A stretch of 9,593 nucleotides of DNA from Syntrophaceae bacterium UBA2251 (GCA_002347815.1 DDXV01000007.1:1-9593); one strand, 5' to 3'. Positions 1-7,030 are shown, numbered from the stretch's first letter. Numbers and translations: made by a program. Notes: a model not told the origin generated them from the letters alone.

Positions 1-17
1 CAATTCTATTTGCTCTT

Positions 18-33
18 GACAGGACATCCTGTC
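18..33. promoter_or_regulatory. 16-bp palindrome upstream of the nitroreductase promoter, candidate operator
   Basis: The sequence GACAGGACATCCTGTC has two perfect 7-base arms (18-24 and 27-33) around a central CA. It lies 5 bases upstream of the -35 hexamer of the promoter for the nitroreductase gene, and a second TTGACA-like hexamer (16-21) overlaps its left arm. A perfect dyad of this size at this place is typical of a dimeric helix-turn-helix regulator site. No regulator gene is present in the window, so the protein that binds it is unknown. The palindrome is seen directly; the operator role is inference. Confidence 0.45.
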
Positions 34-38
34 CCGAA

Positions 39-67
39 TTGACTGTTCCCGGAAAATCGCGTATACT
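39..67 (+). promoter_or_regulatory. Sigma70-type promoter for the nitroreductase / CoA-transferase unit
   Basis: TTGACT (39-44) and TATACT (62-67) are separated by 17 bases, the ideal spacing for the housekeeping sigma factor. Each hexamer differs from consensus at one position. Transcription would start near 74, leaving a leader of about 32 nt before the ATG at 106. This is the best-formed promoter in the window and probably drives the nitroreductase and possibly the CoA-transferase genes behind it. Confidence 0.6.
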
Positions 68-105
68 GGGTCCGTGCGGCACAAAAACACGGAGGGAGGT
101 CGGAC

Positions 106-792
106 ATGGACCTGATCGAAGCCATCCGGAAGCGGAAGAGCATCCGGAAGTTCAAGCCGGACCCGGTTCCCCGGGCCGTCTTGCGGGAGATCCTGGGCAT
201 CGCTTCCCGGGCGCCGTCCGCCATGAACACGCAGCCCTGGGAATTCATCGTGATCGCGGGGGAGGTCCTCGAAAGGGTCCGGCGGGCGAATCTCGAAAAG
301 CTCCACGCCGGGCAGGCCTTGCAGCCGGAGCACCTGGTCATCGGGTGGCCCCAGGACAGCGTCTATCGCCGCCGCCAGGTGGAGCTCGGCATGGCGCTGT
401 TTCGCCTCATGGACATCCCCCGGAACGATCCGGTCAAGCGGATGCAATGGCTCGAACGGGGGTTTCGCTACTTCGACGCCCCGGCGGCGATTATCCTCGC
501 GGCGGACCGCATGCTGGGGACCGGAGAGCCGCTGCTCGACCTCGGCGCGGTCATGCAGACCCTGTGTCTGGCCGCCCTCGACTACGGCCTCGGGACCTGC
601 ATCGAGGATCAGGGGGTGATGTATCCGGACGTGATCCGCGAACAGACCGGCATCCCGGCGCAGAAGCGCCTGATCATCGCCATCGCGATCGGCTATCCGG
701 AGGAGGATTTTCCCGCCAACCGGATCGAAAGCCTCCGGGAGCCGGTGGACGACATCACGACCTGGTACGGCTTCGATGGCATAGAAGGCTGA
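106..792 (+). CDS. Nitroreductase family protein (FMN-dependent NAD(P)H oxidoreductase)
   Basis: A 228-residue protein of the nitroreductase fold, a family of cytoplasmic, usually homodimeric flavoenzymes that pass electrons from NAD(P)H through FMN to nitro compounds, quinones or other acceptors. Seen in the sequence: the N-terminal FMN-phosphate motif R10-K-S12-I-R14-K-F16, then R35-A-P-S-A-M-N-T-Q-P-W-E-F47, the usual second FMN-contact segment, and the C-terminal half with GLGTC and AIAIGYPEEDFPANR, the typical end of the fold. The length suits the family. The ATG at 106 is preceded by GGAGG (95-99) with 6-nt spacing, which fixes the start. It is the first gene after a strong promoter with a palindrome beside it, so it is likely regulated. 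The CoA-transferase genes follow on the same strand after 100 nt and may be co-transcribed. The physiological substrate is unknown; family members range from detoxifying nitroreductases to specialised dehydrogenases. Confidence 0.9.
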   Translation: MDLIEAIRKRKSIRKFKPDPVPRAVLREILGIASRAPSAMNTQPWEFIVIAGEVLERVRRANLEKLHAGQALQPEHLVIGWPQDSVYRRRQVELGMALFRLMDIPRNDPVKRMQWLERGFRYFDAPAAIILAADRMLGTGEPLLDLGAVMQTLCLAALDYGLGTCIEDQGVMYPDVIREQTGIPAQKRLIIAIAIGYPEEDFPANRIESLREPVDDITTWYGFDGIEG

Positions 793-892
793 ACACACCT
801 CCAAGGCATTCAGCCCCATAAAATTCATGCAAAAAATCGGTCCCCGGCGCGGGCTGGCCGATCGAGAGTCAAACCCCTTCAAGGAGGAACAC

Positions 893-1939
893 ATGTCTGT
901 CACAGAAAACAAGGTCATGACGGCGAAGGAGGCCATCGGCCGCTTCGTCAAGGACGGCGACCATCTGGTCATCGGCAACTACACCGTGGGGACCTGCGCC
1001 GCCCTGGTCTTTGAGGTCATCCGGCAGCAGCGGAAGGGCCTGACGCTCTACTCGCAGTCCGGCGTCTTCGATGTGGAGGTGCTCGTCGGGGGCGGCTGCG
1101 TGGACCGGCTCGTGTCCACCTACGTCTACCGGGCCGGCGGCAAGGAGGGCGGCTCGGCCGTGGAGCGCGCGATGAAGGCGGGGACAATCGAAATGGAGGA
1201 CTACACGAACTTCCAGTACAACGCCCGGCTCGTGGCGGGCATGCACGGGTTTTCCTTCATGCAGGTCCTCGAGGGCGCGATGGTCACGGACCTGTTCAAC
1301 AAGCGCTCGTTCCTGGGCGACGACAAGTACCGGGTCATCTCCTGCCCGTACACGGGCAAGCAGATCCTGACCGTGCCCGCGGCCAACCCGGACGTCTGCA
1401 TCGTACACGTCCAGCGGGCCGACCGCTTCGGCAACGCACAGTACTGGGGCGCCCTGGGCAGCGTGGCCGCCGCGGCGCTGGCGAGCAAGCGCATCGTCGT
1501 CTCCTGCGAGGAGATCGTGGCGCATGACATCATCCAGTCGAGCCCCCACCTGACCGTCATCCCCGGCTACCGGGTGGACGCGGTGGTGGAGATCCCCTTT
1601 GGGGCGCATCCCACCGAGGTGCTCGGGTACTACAACCTCGACCGCCTGATGTACACCCTGTTCTTCATGTCGGACATGAACGGCAACGGGCTGAAGGCGT
1701 GGATGGACGAATGGGTCTACGGCTGCGTGGACCGGCACGCCTACCTCGACCACTACATGGCCAAGCACGGCGCGGAGTCGCTCGACGCCATCCGGGCGAA
1801 GGCCTACTACTCCGCGCCGGCGAACTACGGCGCCGCCTACACCTCGTGCTGGGACAACGAGGACAGGGAGCGCAGCATGGGCGTCACGCTCGCGGAGATG
1901 GAAAGAATCCTGGAGGAAAGGGGACTGCTCAATGGCTAA
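893..1939 (+). CDS. Glutaconate-type CoA-transferase, subunit A (GctA-like)
   Basis: The alpha subunit (348 residues) of a family I CoA-transferase, which moves CoA between an acyl-CoA and a free carboxylate in the cytoplasm through a glutamyl-CoA thioester. The catalytic Glu of this family sits in the partner subunit. From memory it resembles Acidaminococcus GctA (~320 residues) throughout: an N-terminal VMT-K-AI...GDH segment, an EMEDYT segment, SCEEI, and IPGYRVDAVVEIPFGAHPT in the last third. I chose ATG 893, not an in-frame ATG at 827, because AAGGAGG (881-887) lies 5 nt upstream of 893 and the extra 22 residues from 827 have no family likeness. The C-terminal tail is slightly longer than in GctA. 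The end overlaps the next gene by 8 bp, implying translational coupling and 1:1 subunit synthesis. The substrate is not deducible: glutaconate, other dicarboxylates, or ring-cleavage intermediates are all possible. Confidence 0.88.
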   Translation: MSVTENKVMTAKEAIGRFVKDGDHLVIGNYTVGTCAALVFEVIRQQRKGLTLYSQSGVFDVEVLVGGGCVDRLVSTYVYRAGGKEGGSAVERAMKAGTIEMEDYTNFQYNARLVAGMHGFSFMQVLEGAMVTDLFNKRSFLGDDKYRVISCPYTGKQILTVPAANPDVCIVHVQRADRFGNAQYWGALGSVAAAALASKRIVVSCEEIVAHDIIQSSPHLTVIPGYRVDAVVEIPFGAHPTEVLGYYNLDRLMYTLFFMSDMNGNGLKAWMDEWVYGCVDRHAYLDHYMAKHGAESLDAIRAKAYYSAPANYGAAYTSCWDNEDRERSMGVTLAEMERILEERGLLNG

Positions 1940-2753
1940 GAAATATACCCTCGACGAACTGCTCATCATCACGGCCGCCCGCGAGATCAGGGACGGCGAG
2001 AACGTCATCCTGGGGGTGGGGCTCCCCACCACCGCCGGTGCCATGGCCAAGGCCCTGCACGCGCCGCACGCCACGCTCATGATGGAGTCCGGCATCCTGG
2101 ACATCGAACCCCTGGTGCCGCCGAACCACATCGCGGACGCCCATTCGTGCCGGGGCTTCTCCTACGCCACGGACCTCTTCTCCATGTTCACCATGACCTA
2201 CCGGGGCTACGTGGACGTGTGCTTCCTGGGGGTGGCCCAGGTCGACCGCTTCGGCAACATCAACACCACGGTCATCGGCGACTACTACAAGCCGAAGATG
2301 CGGCTGCCCGGATCGGGCGGGGCGCCGGATTTTCTCTCCTACGCCAAGAAGACCATCCTCACCATGCGGGGCGGGGAGTTCGTCAACAAGCTCGACTATT
2401 TCACCTCGCCGGGCTACCTGGACGGCGGGGACAGCCGGGACGCCTCGGGGCTCTTCCCGAAGGGGTCCGGCCCGGTCATGCTGCTCACGACGAAGGGGGT
2501 CTTCCGCTTCGACGAGAAGACCAAGGAACTGTTGCTGGCCAAGGTCCATCCCGGCGTCAGCGTGGACGACATCCGCAAGGACATCCCCTGGGATCTGAAG
2601 ATCGCCCCCGATTTGGCAGAGACCGACCGGCCCACGGACGTCGAGATCGACTTCATCCGGCGCTTCGCCCCGACCGAGGCGGTCGGCCGGAAGCTCATGT
2701 ACGAGCTCGCCATCGCGCACAGCTTCAACAAGGCCTTGGCGCGGGGGAAGTGA
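1932..2753 (+). CDS. Glutaconate-type CoA-transferase, subunit B (GctB-like), catalytic Glu present
   Basis: The beta subunit (273 residues, close to the ~266 of GctB) of the same CoA-transferase. The motif M51-E52-S-G-I-L-D57 aligns with the VESGLMD segment of Acidaminococcus GctB, so E52 is the expected nucleophile that forms the CoA thioester. Further landmarks recalled from GctB are IGDYYKPKMRLPGSGGA, a NKLDYFTSPGYLDG segment and TKGVFRFDEKTKE. Keeping the Glu separates it from IpdAB-like relatives that hydrolyse a steroid ring CoA ester without that residue. The ATG at 1932 lies inside the last codons of subunit A, and GGAAAGG (1916-1922) in the end of subunit A serves as ribosome binding site. 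The gene ends 40 nt before a strong intrinsic terminator, so it is the last gene of the transcription unit. Nothing looks truncated. Confidence 0.9.
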   Translation: MAKKYTLDELLIITAAREIRDGENVILGVGLPTTAGAMAKALHAPHATLMMESGILDIEPLVPPNHIADAHSCRGFSYATDLFSMFTMTYRGYVDVCFLGVAQVDRFGNINTTVIGDYYKPKMRLPGSGGAPDFLSYAKKTILTMRGGEFVNKLDYFTSPGYLDGGDSRDASGLFPKGSGPVMLLTTKGVFRFDEKTKELLLAKVHPGVSVDDIRKDIPWDLKIAPDLAETDRPTDVEIDFIRRFAPTEAVGRKLMYELAIAHSFNKALARGK

Positions 2754-2793
2754 TCCACGTTCCCCCGGGGACGGGATCGGCGAGGGTTGGACG

Positions 2794-2835
2794 AAACCCC
2801 GGGAGGCGGAGGGATTGCCGCCGACCGGGTTTTTT
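2794..2835 (+). terminator. Rho-independent terminator after the CoA-transferase genes
   Basis: An outer stem AAACCCCGG / CCGGGTTT (one bulged C) continues, across facing GA/GA dinucleotides, into an inner stem GGCGG / CCGCC. The loop is 8 nt and T6 (2830-2835) follows. The facing GA dinucleotides could form stable tandem G-A pairs, so the hairpin may be continuous. It starts 40 nt after the stop of the CoA-transferase B gene on the same strand. Position and structure together make this a confident terminator. Confidence 0.75.
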
Positions 2836-2873
2836 GCGTCCGCGCGCGGCGCATGGGGGCGGTTCGGCGCGAA

Positions 2874-3505
2874 TCAACGGCGATCTCGTCGGGGGACGGG
2901 TCGCGAAGTACGGTCAGGTTCTTGAGCCCCGGCCTTCGGCCGCAGATTTGCCCGGACGGCCCGGGCATCGCCGAAGGGCGCTTGCCTGAAGCCCGGCATC
3001 AGCGGCTCGAACGGCTCCTTGTAGGCCGCCCGGCCGATCGCGGAGAGGGCGAAGCCCGTATGGCCGTGATAGGCCTTCTCCGCGTAGATAATCTCCGTCT
3101 TCATCGTGTAGCCGCGGGCGATCTTGATCGCGGCGTCCACCGCCTCCCCGCCGCCCGCGCCGTAAACCGTGCACTTCAGGTCGCCGGGGTGATCTCGGCG
3201 AGCTTCCGGGCGAGGTCGGCCTTCTGGCGGGAGCACACCAGGAAGACGCCGATATCGTAAGTGTCCAGCGCCTTCTTGAGCGCCGCCACGATCTCGCGGT
3301 TGTGGCGCCCGACATTCATGATGCCCGAGCCCGTCTGGCAGTCGATGAAGCGCCTGCCGGTGAGGTCCCAGGTGCAGGCGCCGTCCCGCCGTTCCTCGAT
3401 CAGGTCGATGCCGGCGGCCTTCAGGGTCCGCACCTTCATGGGATTGACGAACTCGGCGAAATCGGCCAGCGCCCGCTGCTTGAGGGTGTTCAAATCGTCC
3501 GACAC
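2874..3505 (-). pseudogene. Class III aminotransferase, frameshifted and 3'-truncated
   Basis: Remnant of a PLP-dependent class III aminotransferase (acetylornithine / 4-aminobutyrate type; the intact family is roughly 430-450 residues). It starts at a GTG (3505) with AGGAGGT 6 nt upstream. The first 109 codons read cleanly through GSGIMNVGRHN and GVFLVCSRQKADLARKLAEITP, then hit TGA at 3176-3178. The next frame continues the same protein with GDLKCTVYGAGGGEAVDAAIK (PLP-phosphate region) and AYHGHTGFALSAIG. One extra base in the G4 run at 3186-3189 would restore the frame, so a single-base deletion is the simplest explanation. Likeness to the family fades near 2950, after PGFRQAPFGDARAV. The open frame runs on without recognisable homology to a stop at 2874. 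The C-terminal half, with the catalytic PLP lysine, is absent, so no active enzyme can be made. A homopolymer sequencing error could explain the shift but not the missing half. Confidence 0.8.
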
Positions 3506-3738
3506 GGTGTCACCTCCTGTTGGATGAGGTCGTTCCTTCTCCGCGATCCGGGTGTTCCGCCGCATGTTCAACGGGCGACATTCTGATTCTTGGCAATGGG
3601 ACGAGTGCAATGGATGTAAACAGGCGGTGCATGCATACCTCCATCGACTGAAGCGGGGCGAATTTTTTTGATGTGTTGGCCGAAGGTAAGGGGATCCGCC
3701 TCGTATGTCGGTAATTTTGACACCCCGCCGGGAATTCC

Positions 3739-3765
3739 TTGACCTGTGGGGTTGATTGGTATAAA
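3739..3765 (+). promoter_or_regulatory. Probable promoter of the MoxR-VWA operon, in the 283-nt divergent spacer
   Basis: TTGACC (3739-3744) and TATAAA (3760-3765) are 15 bases apart, shorter than the ideal 17, so strength is uncertain. Transcription would begin about 17-20 nt before the ATG at 3789. The EcoRI-type palindrome GGAATTCC (3731-3738) abuts the -35. The rest of the spacer between the divergent aminotransferase remnant and this operon (3506-3738) is visibly more AT-rich than the genes. It contains a TTGACA at 3717-3722 without a matching -10, a T7 run at 3663-3669, and the self-complementary octamer TGCATGCA near 3628. I see no small gene or RNA in it. Confidence 0.4.
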
Positions 3766-3788
3766 AGCCCGAAAAAAAGGACGTTTTC

Positions 3789-4697
3789 ATGGAATATCAG
3801 AGTGTGGACGATGTCCAGGAGCGCCTGACGGCGGCCGGCTACATCCCCTCCCGGGAGATCGCGACGGTGGTCTTCCTCGCGGAGGCGACGCAGAAGCCGA
3901 TCCTCGTGGAAGGGCCCGCCGGCGTCGGCAAGACGGAGCTCGCCAAGGCCGTGGCCCGCAGCCTGAACCGGGAGCTGATCCGCCTCCAGTGCTACGAGGG
4001 GCTGGACGAGGCGAAAGCCCTGTACGAGTGGGAATACGCCAAGCAGCTCCTCTACACCCAGATGGTCAAAGGCCGCATCAACGACATCATCGCGGACGCG
4101 GACACGCTCACCGTGGCGGTGGACCGCATCGCCGCCCAGGAGGACGCCTTCTTCTCCGACCGCTTCATCCAGCCCCGCCCGCTCCTCCAGGCGATCAGCT
4201 CGGAGGAGCCCGTCGTTCTCCTCCTGGACGAGGTGGACAAGTCCGATCCGGAATTCGAGGCGTTCCTGCTTGAACTCCTGAGCGATTTCCAGGTTTCGAT
4301 CCCCGAACTCGGGACGCGCAAGGCCGTCAGGATCCCCTTTGTCCTGCTCACCTCCAACAACTACCGCGACATGAGCGACGCGCTCAAGCGCCGGTGCGTC
4401 CACCTGTATATCGACTACCCGGAGCGGGATATGGAGATCCGGATCGTGCGACTCAAGGTCCCGGGGGTCGAGGAGGCCCTTGTGCGGAGCCTCGTCGAGG
4501 CGATCCGCCGGATCCGCGCCCTCGATCTGAAAAAGAACCCCAGCATCTCCGAATCCATCGACTGGGCGCAGTCGCTGCTGGCCCTCCAGGCCCGGTCGCT
4601 GTCGCCCGGGGTCCTGTCGGACACCCTGAACGTCGTCTGCAAGTACCAGAGCGACATCGAAAAGGTCCGAAAAAACCTCGACCGCGTCCTCGCGTGA
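3789..4697 (+). CDS. MoxR-family AAA+ ATPase, CoxD-like chaperone
   Basis: A 302-residue cytoplasmic AAA+ ATPase. Domain landmarks: Walker A GPAGVGKT (42-49), Walker B VVLLLDE (142-148, acidic pair D147/E148), sensor 1 in LLTSNN with N190 or N191, and an arginine-finger candidate in LKRRC (R201/R202). A C-terminal helical lid follows to 302. MoxR proteins work with VWA-domain partners to insert cofactors or remodel protein complexes. The closest described type I recognise is CoxD, which with CoxE matures the active site of molybdenum CO dehydrogenase; the length is about that of CoxD. The start ATG has AAGGA (3777-3781) 7 nt upstream. The VWA gene follows after a 10-nt gap, the canonical MoxR-VWA pairing. 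No CO dehydrogenase or molybdenum hydroxylase gene is in the window, so the client is unknown and I give no symbol. Confidence 0.9.
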   Translation: MEYQSVDDVQERLTAAGYIPSREIATVVFLAEATQKPILVEGPAGVGKTELAKAVARSLNRELIRLQCYEGLDEAKALYEWEYAKQLLYTQMVKGRINDIIADADTLTVAVDRIAAQEDAFFSDRFIQPRPLLQAISSEEPVVLLLDEVDKSDPEFEAFLLELLSDFQVSIPELGTRKAVRIPFVLLTSNNYRDMSDALKRRCVHLYIDYPERDMEIRIVRLKVPGVEEALVRSLVEAIRRIRALDLKKNPSISESIDWAQSLLALQARSLSPGVLSDTLNVVCKYQSDIEKVRKNLDRVLA

Positions 4698-4707
4698 GTC
4701 CCGCGCC

Positions 4708-6093
4708 ATGGTCGATCTCGTCCTGAAATTCGTCTCCTCCTGCCGGGCGTCGGGGATGCGGATCTCCACCTCCGAAGTCCTGGACTGCCTCCGGCATCTG
4801 GAGCGGATCGACTGCGCCCGCGAGGACGAGTTCCGGGCGGCGCTCAGGGCGAACTTCGCCAAGAGCGTCCGGGAGCTGGCCCACTTCGACCGCCTTTACC
4901 GCCTCTTCTTTCACGAGTTCCGCCTCGACGCCGCCGATGTGGAAGCCGCCGGACGTTTCGCCGATCAGATCGGGGATCTGGCCCGGCGTCTCGCGCCGGA
5001 GGCCGCCCCGGAGGCGGAATACCAGGCGGTGGTCGATTTTCTGGCCGGGGACCCCCAGGGGCTGCTCCGGGCGCTGCACCGCATCCGGACGGAATCCGAC
5101 GCCTCCCCACAGACGGTGAAGTTCAACCTGGCGCCCCTCGAAGGCCGCCTGAAACTCCTCATGCAGATCCTGCGGGTGGGCGACGTGGCCCAGGCGCTGG
5201 TCAAGAGCGATATGACGGACCTCGACGCGGCGGACCGGCGTGCGCTCGCCGGTCACGTCGGCGAGCGCCTGGACCGCGCCCGGGCGCTGCTGATGTTCGA
5301 GCCGCTGCCCGACGCGGACGGCATCCGCAAGAACGTCGACGCGGGGGAGCGTCTCAAGCAGCTCGGCGAAAAGCCCTTCTCGTCCTTCACCCCGCGGGAG
5401 ACGGAAGAGATGCGCGAGGCCATCGGCGGCCTCGTGCGCAAGCTGAAAAACATCACGAGCCGCCGTTTCGCCGTCCGGAACCGGGGCGCCCTCGACGTCA
5501 AGAAGACCCTCCGGGCCGCCGCCCGCTACAACGGCGTGCCCCTCGATCTGAAATACCGGCGCAAGGCCCTCCGGAAGGGCCGGATCGTCACCCTCTGCGA
5601 CGTTTCGGGCTCCGTCTGGTCCGCCGCGCGCTTCATGCTGAATCTCCTGTACTCCCTCCAGGACTGTTTCGACCGCGTCCACAGTTTCGTCTTCGTGGAC
5701 CGGCTGACGGAAGTCACGGAGATCTTCGACACGCACGAGGTCAACGAGGCGATCGGCAGGGTTCTCGGGAAAGCCGATGTCGGCTTCAACGCCACGACGG
5801 ACTACGGGGAGATGTTCCGCCATTTCAAGCGCGGCTACATGGAGATCCTGACGAAGAAGACGACGCTCATCATCATCGGCGACGCCCGCTCCAATTACCT
5901 GAGCCCGGAGGACGCGATCCTGGGCGAGATGCGCGACCGGTGCCGCCGGGTGGTCTGGCTCAACCCCGAACCGGAGGGGATCTGGGGCACGGCTGACAGC
6001 GAGATCTACACCTACGCCCCCTGGTGTCACGAGGTGCGGCCGTGCCGGAACCTGAACCAGTTGATCCGCTTCATCGAGGAGCTCGTCCTGTGA
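4708..6093 (+). CDS. VWA domain protein, CoxE-like partner of the MoxR ATPase
   Basis: A 461-residue protein with the layout of CoxE-type VWA proteins: a helical N-terminal ~290 residues (opening MVDLVLKFVSSCRASG, typical of the family) and a C-terminal VWA domain. The metal-ion-dependent adhesion site is complete: D298-V-S300-G-S302, a threonine in N361-A-T-T-D-Y-G (T363 or T364), and D392 in IIIGDARSNY. Such a site binds a divalent metal and is used to dock a partner or client. No signal peptide or membrane segment is visible, so it should act in the cytoplasm with the ATPase encoded 10 nt upstream. No clear Shine-Dalgarno precedes the ATG at 4708, consistent with translational coupling to the ATPase gene. 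Its TGA overlaps the ATG of the next gene (TGATG), so all three genes form one operon. It is somewhat longer than the ~400 residues I recall for CoxE. Confidence 0.88.
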   Translation: MVDLVLKFVSSCRASGMRISTSEVLDCLRHLERIDCAREDEFRAALRANFAKSVRELAHFDRLYRLFFHEFRLDAADVEAAGRFADQIGDLARRLAPEAAPEAEYQAVVDFLAGDPQGLLRALHRIRTESDASPQTVKFNLAPLEGRLKLLMQILRVGDVAQALVKSDMTDLDAADRRALAGHVGERLDRARALLMFEPLPDADGIRKNVDAGERLKQLGEKPFSSFTPRETEEMREAIGGLVRKLKNITSRRFAVRNRGALDVKKTLRAAARYNGVPLDLKYRRKALRKGRIVTLCDVSGSVWSAARFMLNLLYSLQDCFDRVHSFVFVDRLTEVTEIFDTHEVNEAIGRVLGKADVGFNATTDYGEMFRHFKRGYMEILTKKTTLIIIGDARSNYLSPEDAILGEMRDRCRRVVWLNPEPEGIWGTADSEIYTYAPWCHEVRPCRNLNQLIRFIEELVL

Positions 6094-6966
6094 TGACCGG
6101 CGATCTGCATGCAGAAACACGCCTCGTGCGCGACCGCTTCGCGCGGTTCGCCGCCGCGCATATCGCCGGCCGCGGGGACCTGGACAACGGGGAGGCCTTT
6201 CCCCGCGACCTGTGGCGGCGCATGGGCGAGGCGGGTCTCTTCCGGCCCGGCATTCCGAAGCGCTACGGCGGCAGCGGCGGGGGCTGGCCGGCCCTTGTGG
6301 CGGCCGGCGAGGCGCTCGTCGCCTCCGGGGGAAACCTGGGGCTGGCCCTTTCCTGGCTCGTTCAGCAGGCCGTCGCCCGCTTCCTCGTCCACGGCTTCGG
6401 CGACGCGGAACAGCGGGGGCGCCTCCTGCCGGAGCTGGCCCGCGGCCGGCTGACCGTCGCCCCACGGCGGCATCGAACTCGTCGACTGTCCCGTACCGGG
6501 GAAGGCGATCCTGGGCGAGGCGGAGGCGGCCTGCGAGACGATGGCGATCCCGTTCGGCGGGGTGGAGGACCTGCTCATGACGGGGCCGATCCTGGGGGCG
6601 CTTTCAAGGCTGGAGGCGCACGCAATCGAGGCGCTCCGCGCCGGAGAACCCGACCGGACCCTGCGGAGCGAGCTGGGCGCCGTTCATGCCCTGCGCGAGA
6701 CGTTGACGGGGGTGGCCCTTGCCGCGGCGGCGGACCTGGACCGGGGGGTGGCCCCGTCCGGGATCCCGCAAACGCTCGCGGGGTTGCCCCTGGCCGTGTC
6801 GCTTCTCGAGCGCCTCACAGCCATCCTGTCCCGCTCGGGCGCGGGCGAAGATCCCGTGCCGGCGCGGCTCCAGGCCGATCTCACCGCCCTGTTTTCCCTC
6901 GGGCGCCGCCGCCTGCTCGCCCGCCAGGAGCGCCTCGGCGCCGCGCTCCTTTCCAACCCCGCCTGA
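6093..6966 (+). pseudogene. Acyl-CoA dehydrogenase-like gene with internal frame-changing deletion
   Basis: The ATG at 6093 overlaps the stop of the VWA gene. The first ~123 codons encode an acyl-CoA dehydrogenase N-terminal helical domain: ETRLVRDRFARFAAAHI, FRPGIPKRYGGSGGG, a helix-rich stretch, and GRLLPELARGRLTVA. After LTVA (6462) the frame turns into Arg-rich sequence with no family likeness and runs to 7025. The following frame, open from just after a TGA at 6451-6453, begins with PSPHGGIELVDCPVPGKAILG, the segment that normally closes the beta-barrel middle domain, and continues to a TGA at 6964-6966. So the middle domain, which binds FAD and acyl-CoA and is on the order of 100 residues, is missing and the frame has changed. 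The C-terminal half is divergent; I cannot place the catalytic Glu or the usual GGxGY motif. An active flavoenzyme is unlikely. An assembly error is the alternative. Confidence 0.72.
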
Positions 6967-7030
6967 CGAACATCGCAACCGGATGCTGGCGCGTCACGGA
7001 AATCGGATCCCCGGCGCGCCGCTGAAACAC

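Noticed and set aside
827..892. Upstream ATG at 827 as start of CoA-transferase subunit A
   Set aside because: No ribosome binding site precedes it and the 22 added residues do not look like the family; AAGGAGG before 893 decides the start.
869..2131. Long minus-strand open frame (420 codons) opposite the CoA-transferase genes
   Set aside because: It is His/Val/Arg-rich low-complexity sequence without family likeness and mirrors strongly coding plus-strand genes; in GC-rich DNA such shadow frames are expected.
2414..2968. Minus-strand frame spanning the end of the CoA-transferase B gene and the spacer
   Set aside because: It overlaps a confident gene and a terminator, has no recognised domain, and does not continue the aminotransferase.
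3626..3637. Near-palindrome GTGCATGCATAC in the divergent spacer
   Set aside because: Only the inner TGCATGCA is perfect and it is not placed against a convincing promoter on either strand.
3717..3722. Consensus TTGACA upstream of the MoxR gene
   Set aside because: No acceptable -10 lies 16-18 bases downstream; the pair at 3739-3765 is better placed.
4453..6465. Minus-strand open frame of 670 codons opposite the ATPase and VWA genes
   Set aside because: Pro/Arg/Gly-rich translation with no domain; the plus strand here has complete Walker and MIDAS motifs, so the antisense frame is a by-product of codon composition.
6541..6966. Separate small gene starting at ATG 6541
   Set aside because: Upstream codons in the same frame (from 6454) already carry acyl-CoA dehydrogenase likeness, so this is the 3' part of the broken gene and not an independent start.
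6985..7021. Possible terminator between the converging dehydrogenase remnant and caspase gene (GGCGCG/CGCGCC arms, and palindrome CGGCGCGCCG at 7012-7021)
   Set aside because: The loop would be about 21 nt, the palindrome has no loop, and there is no T run on either strand.
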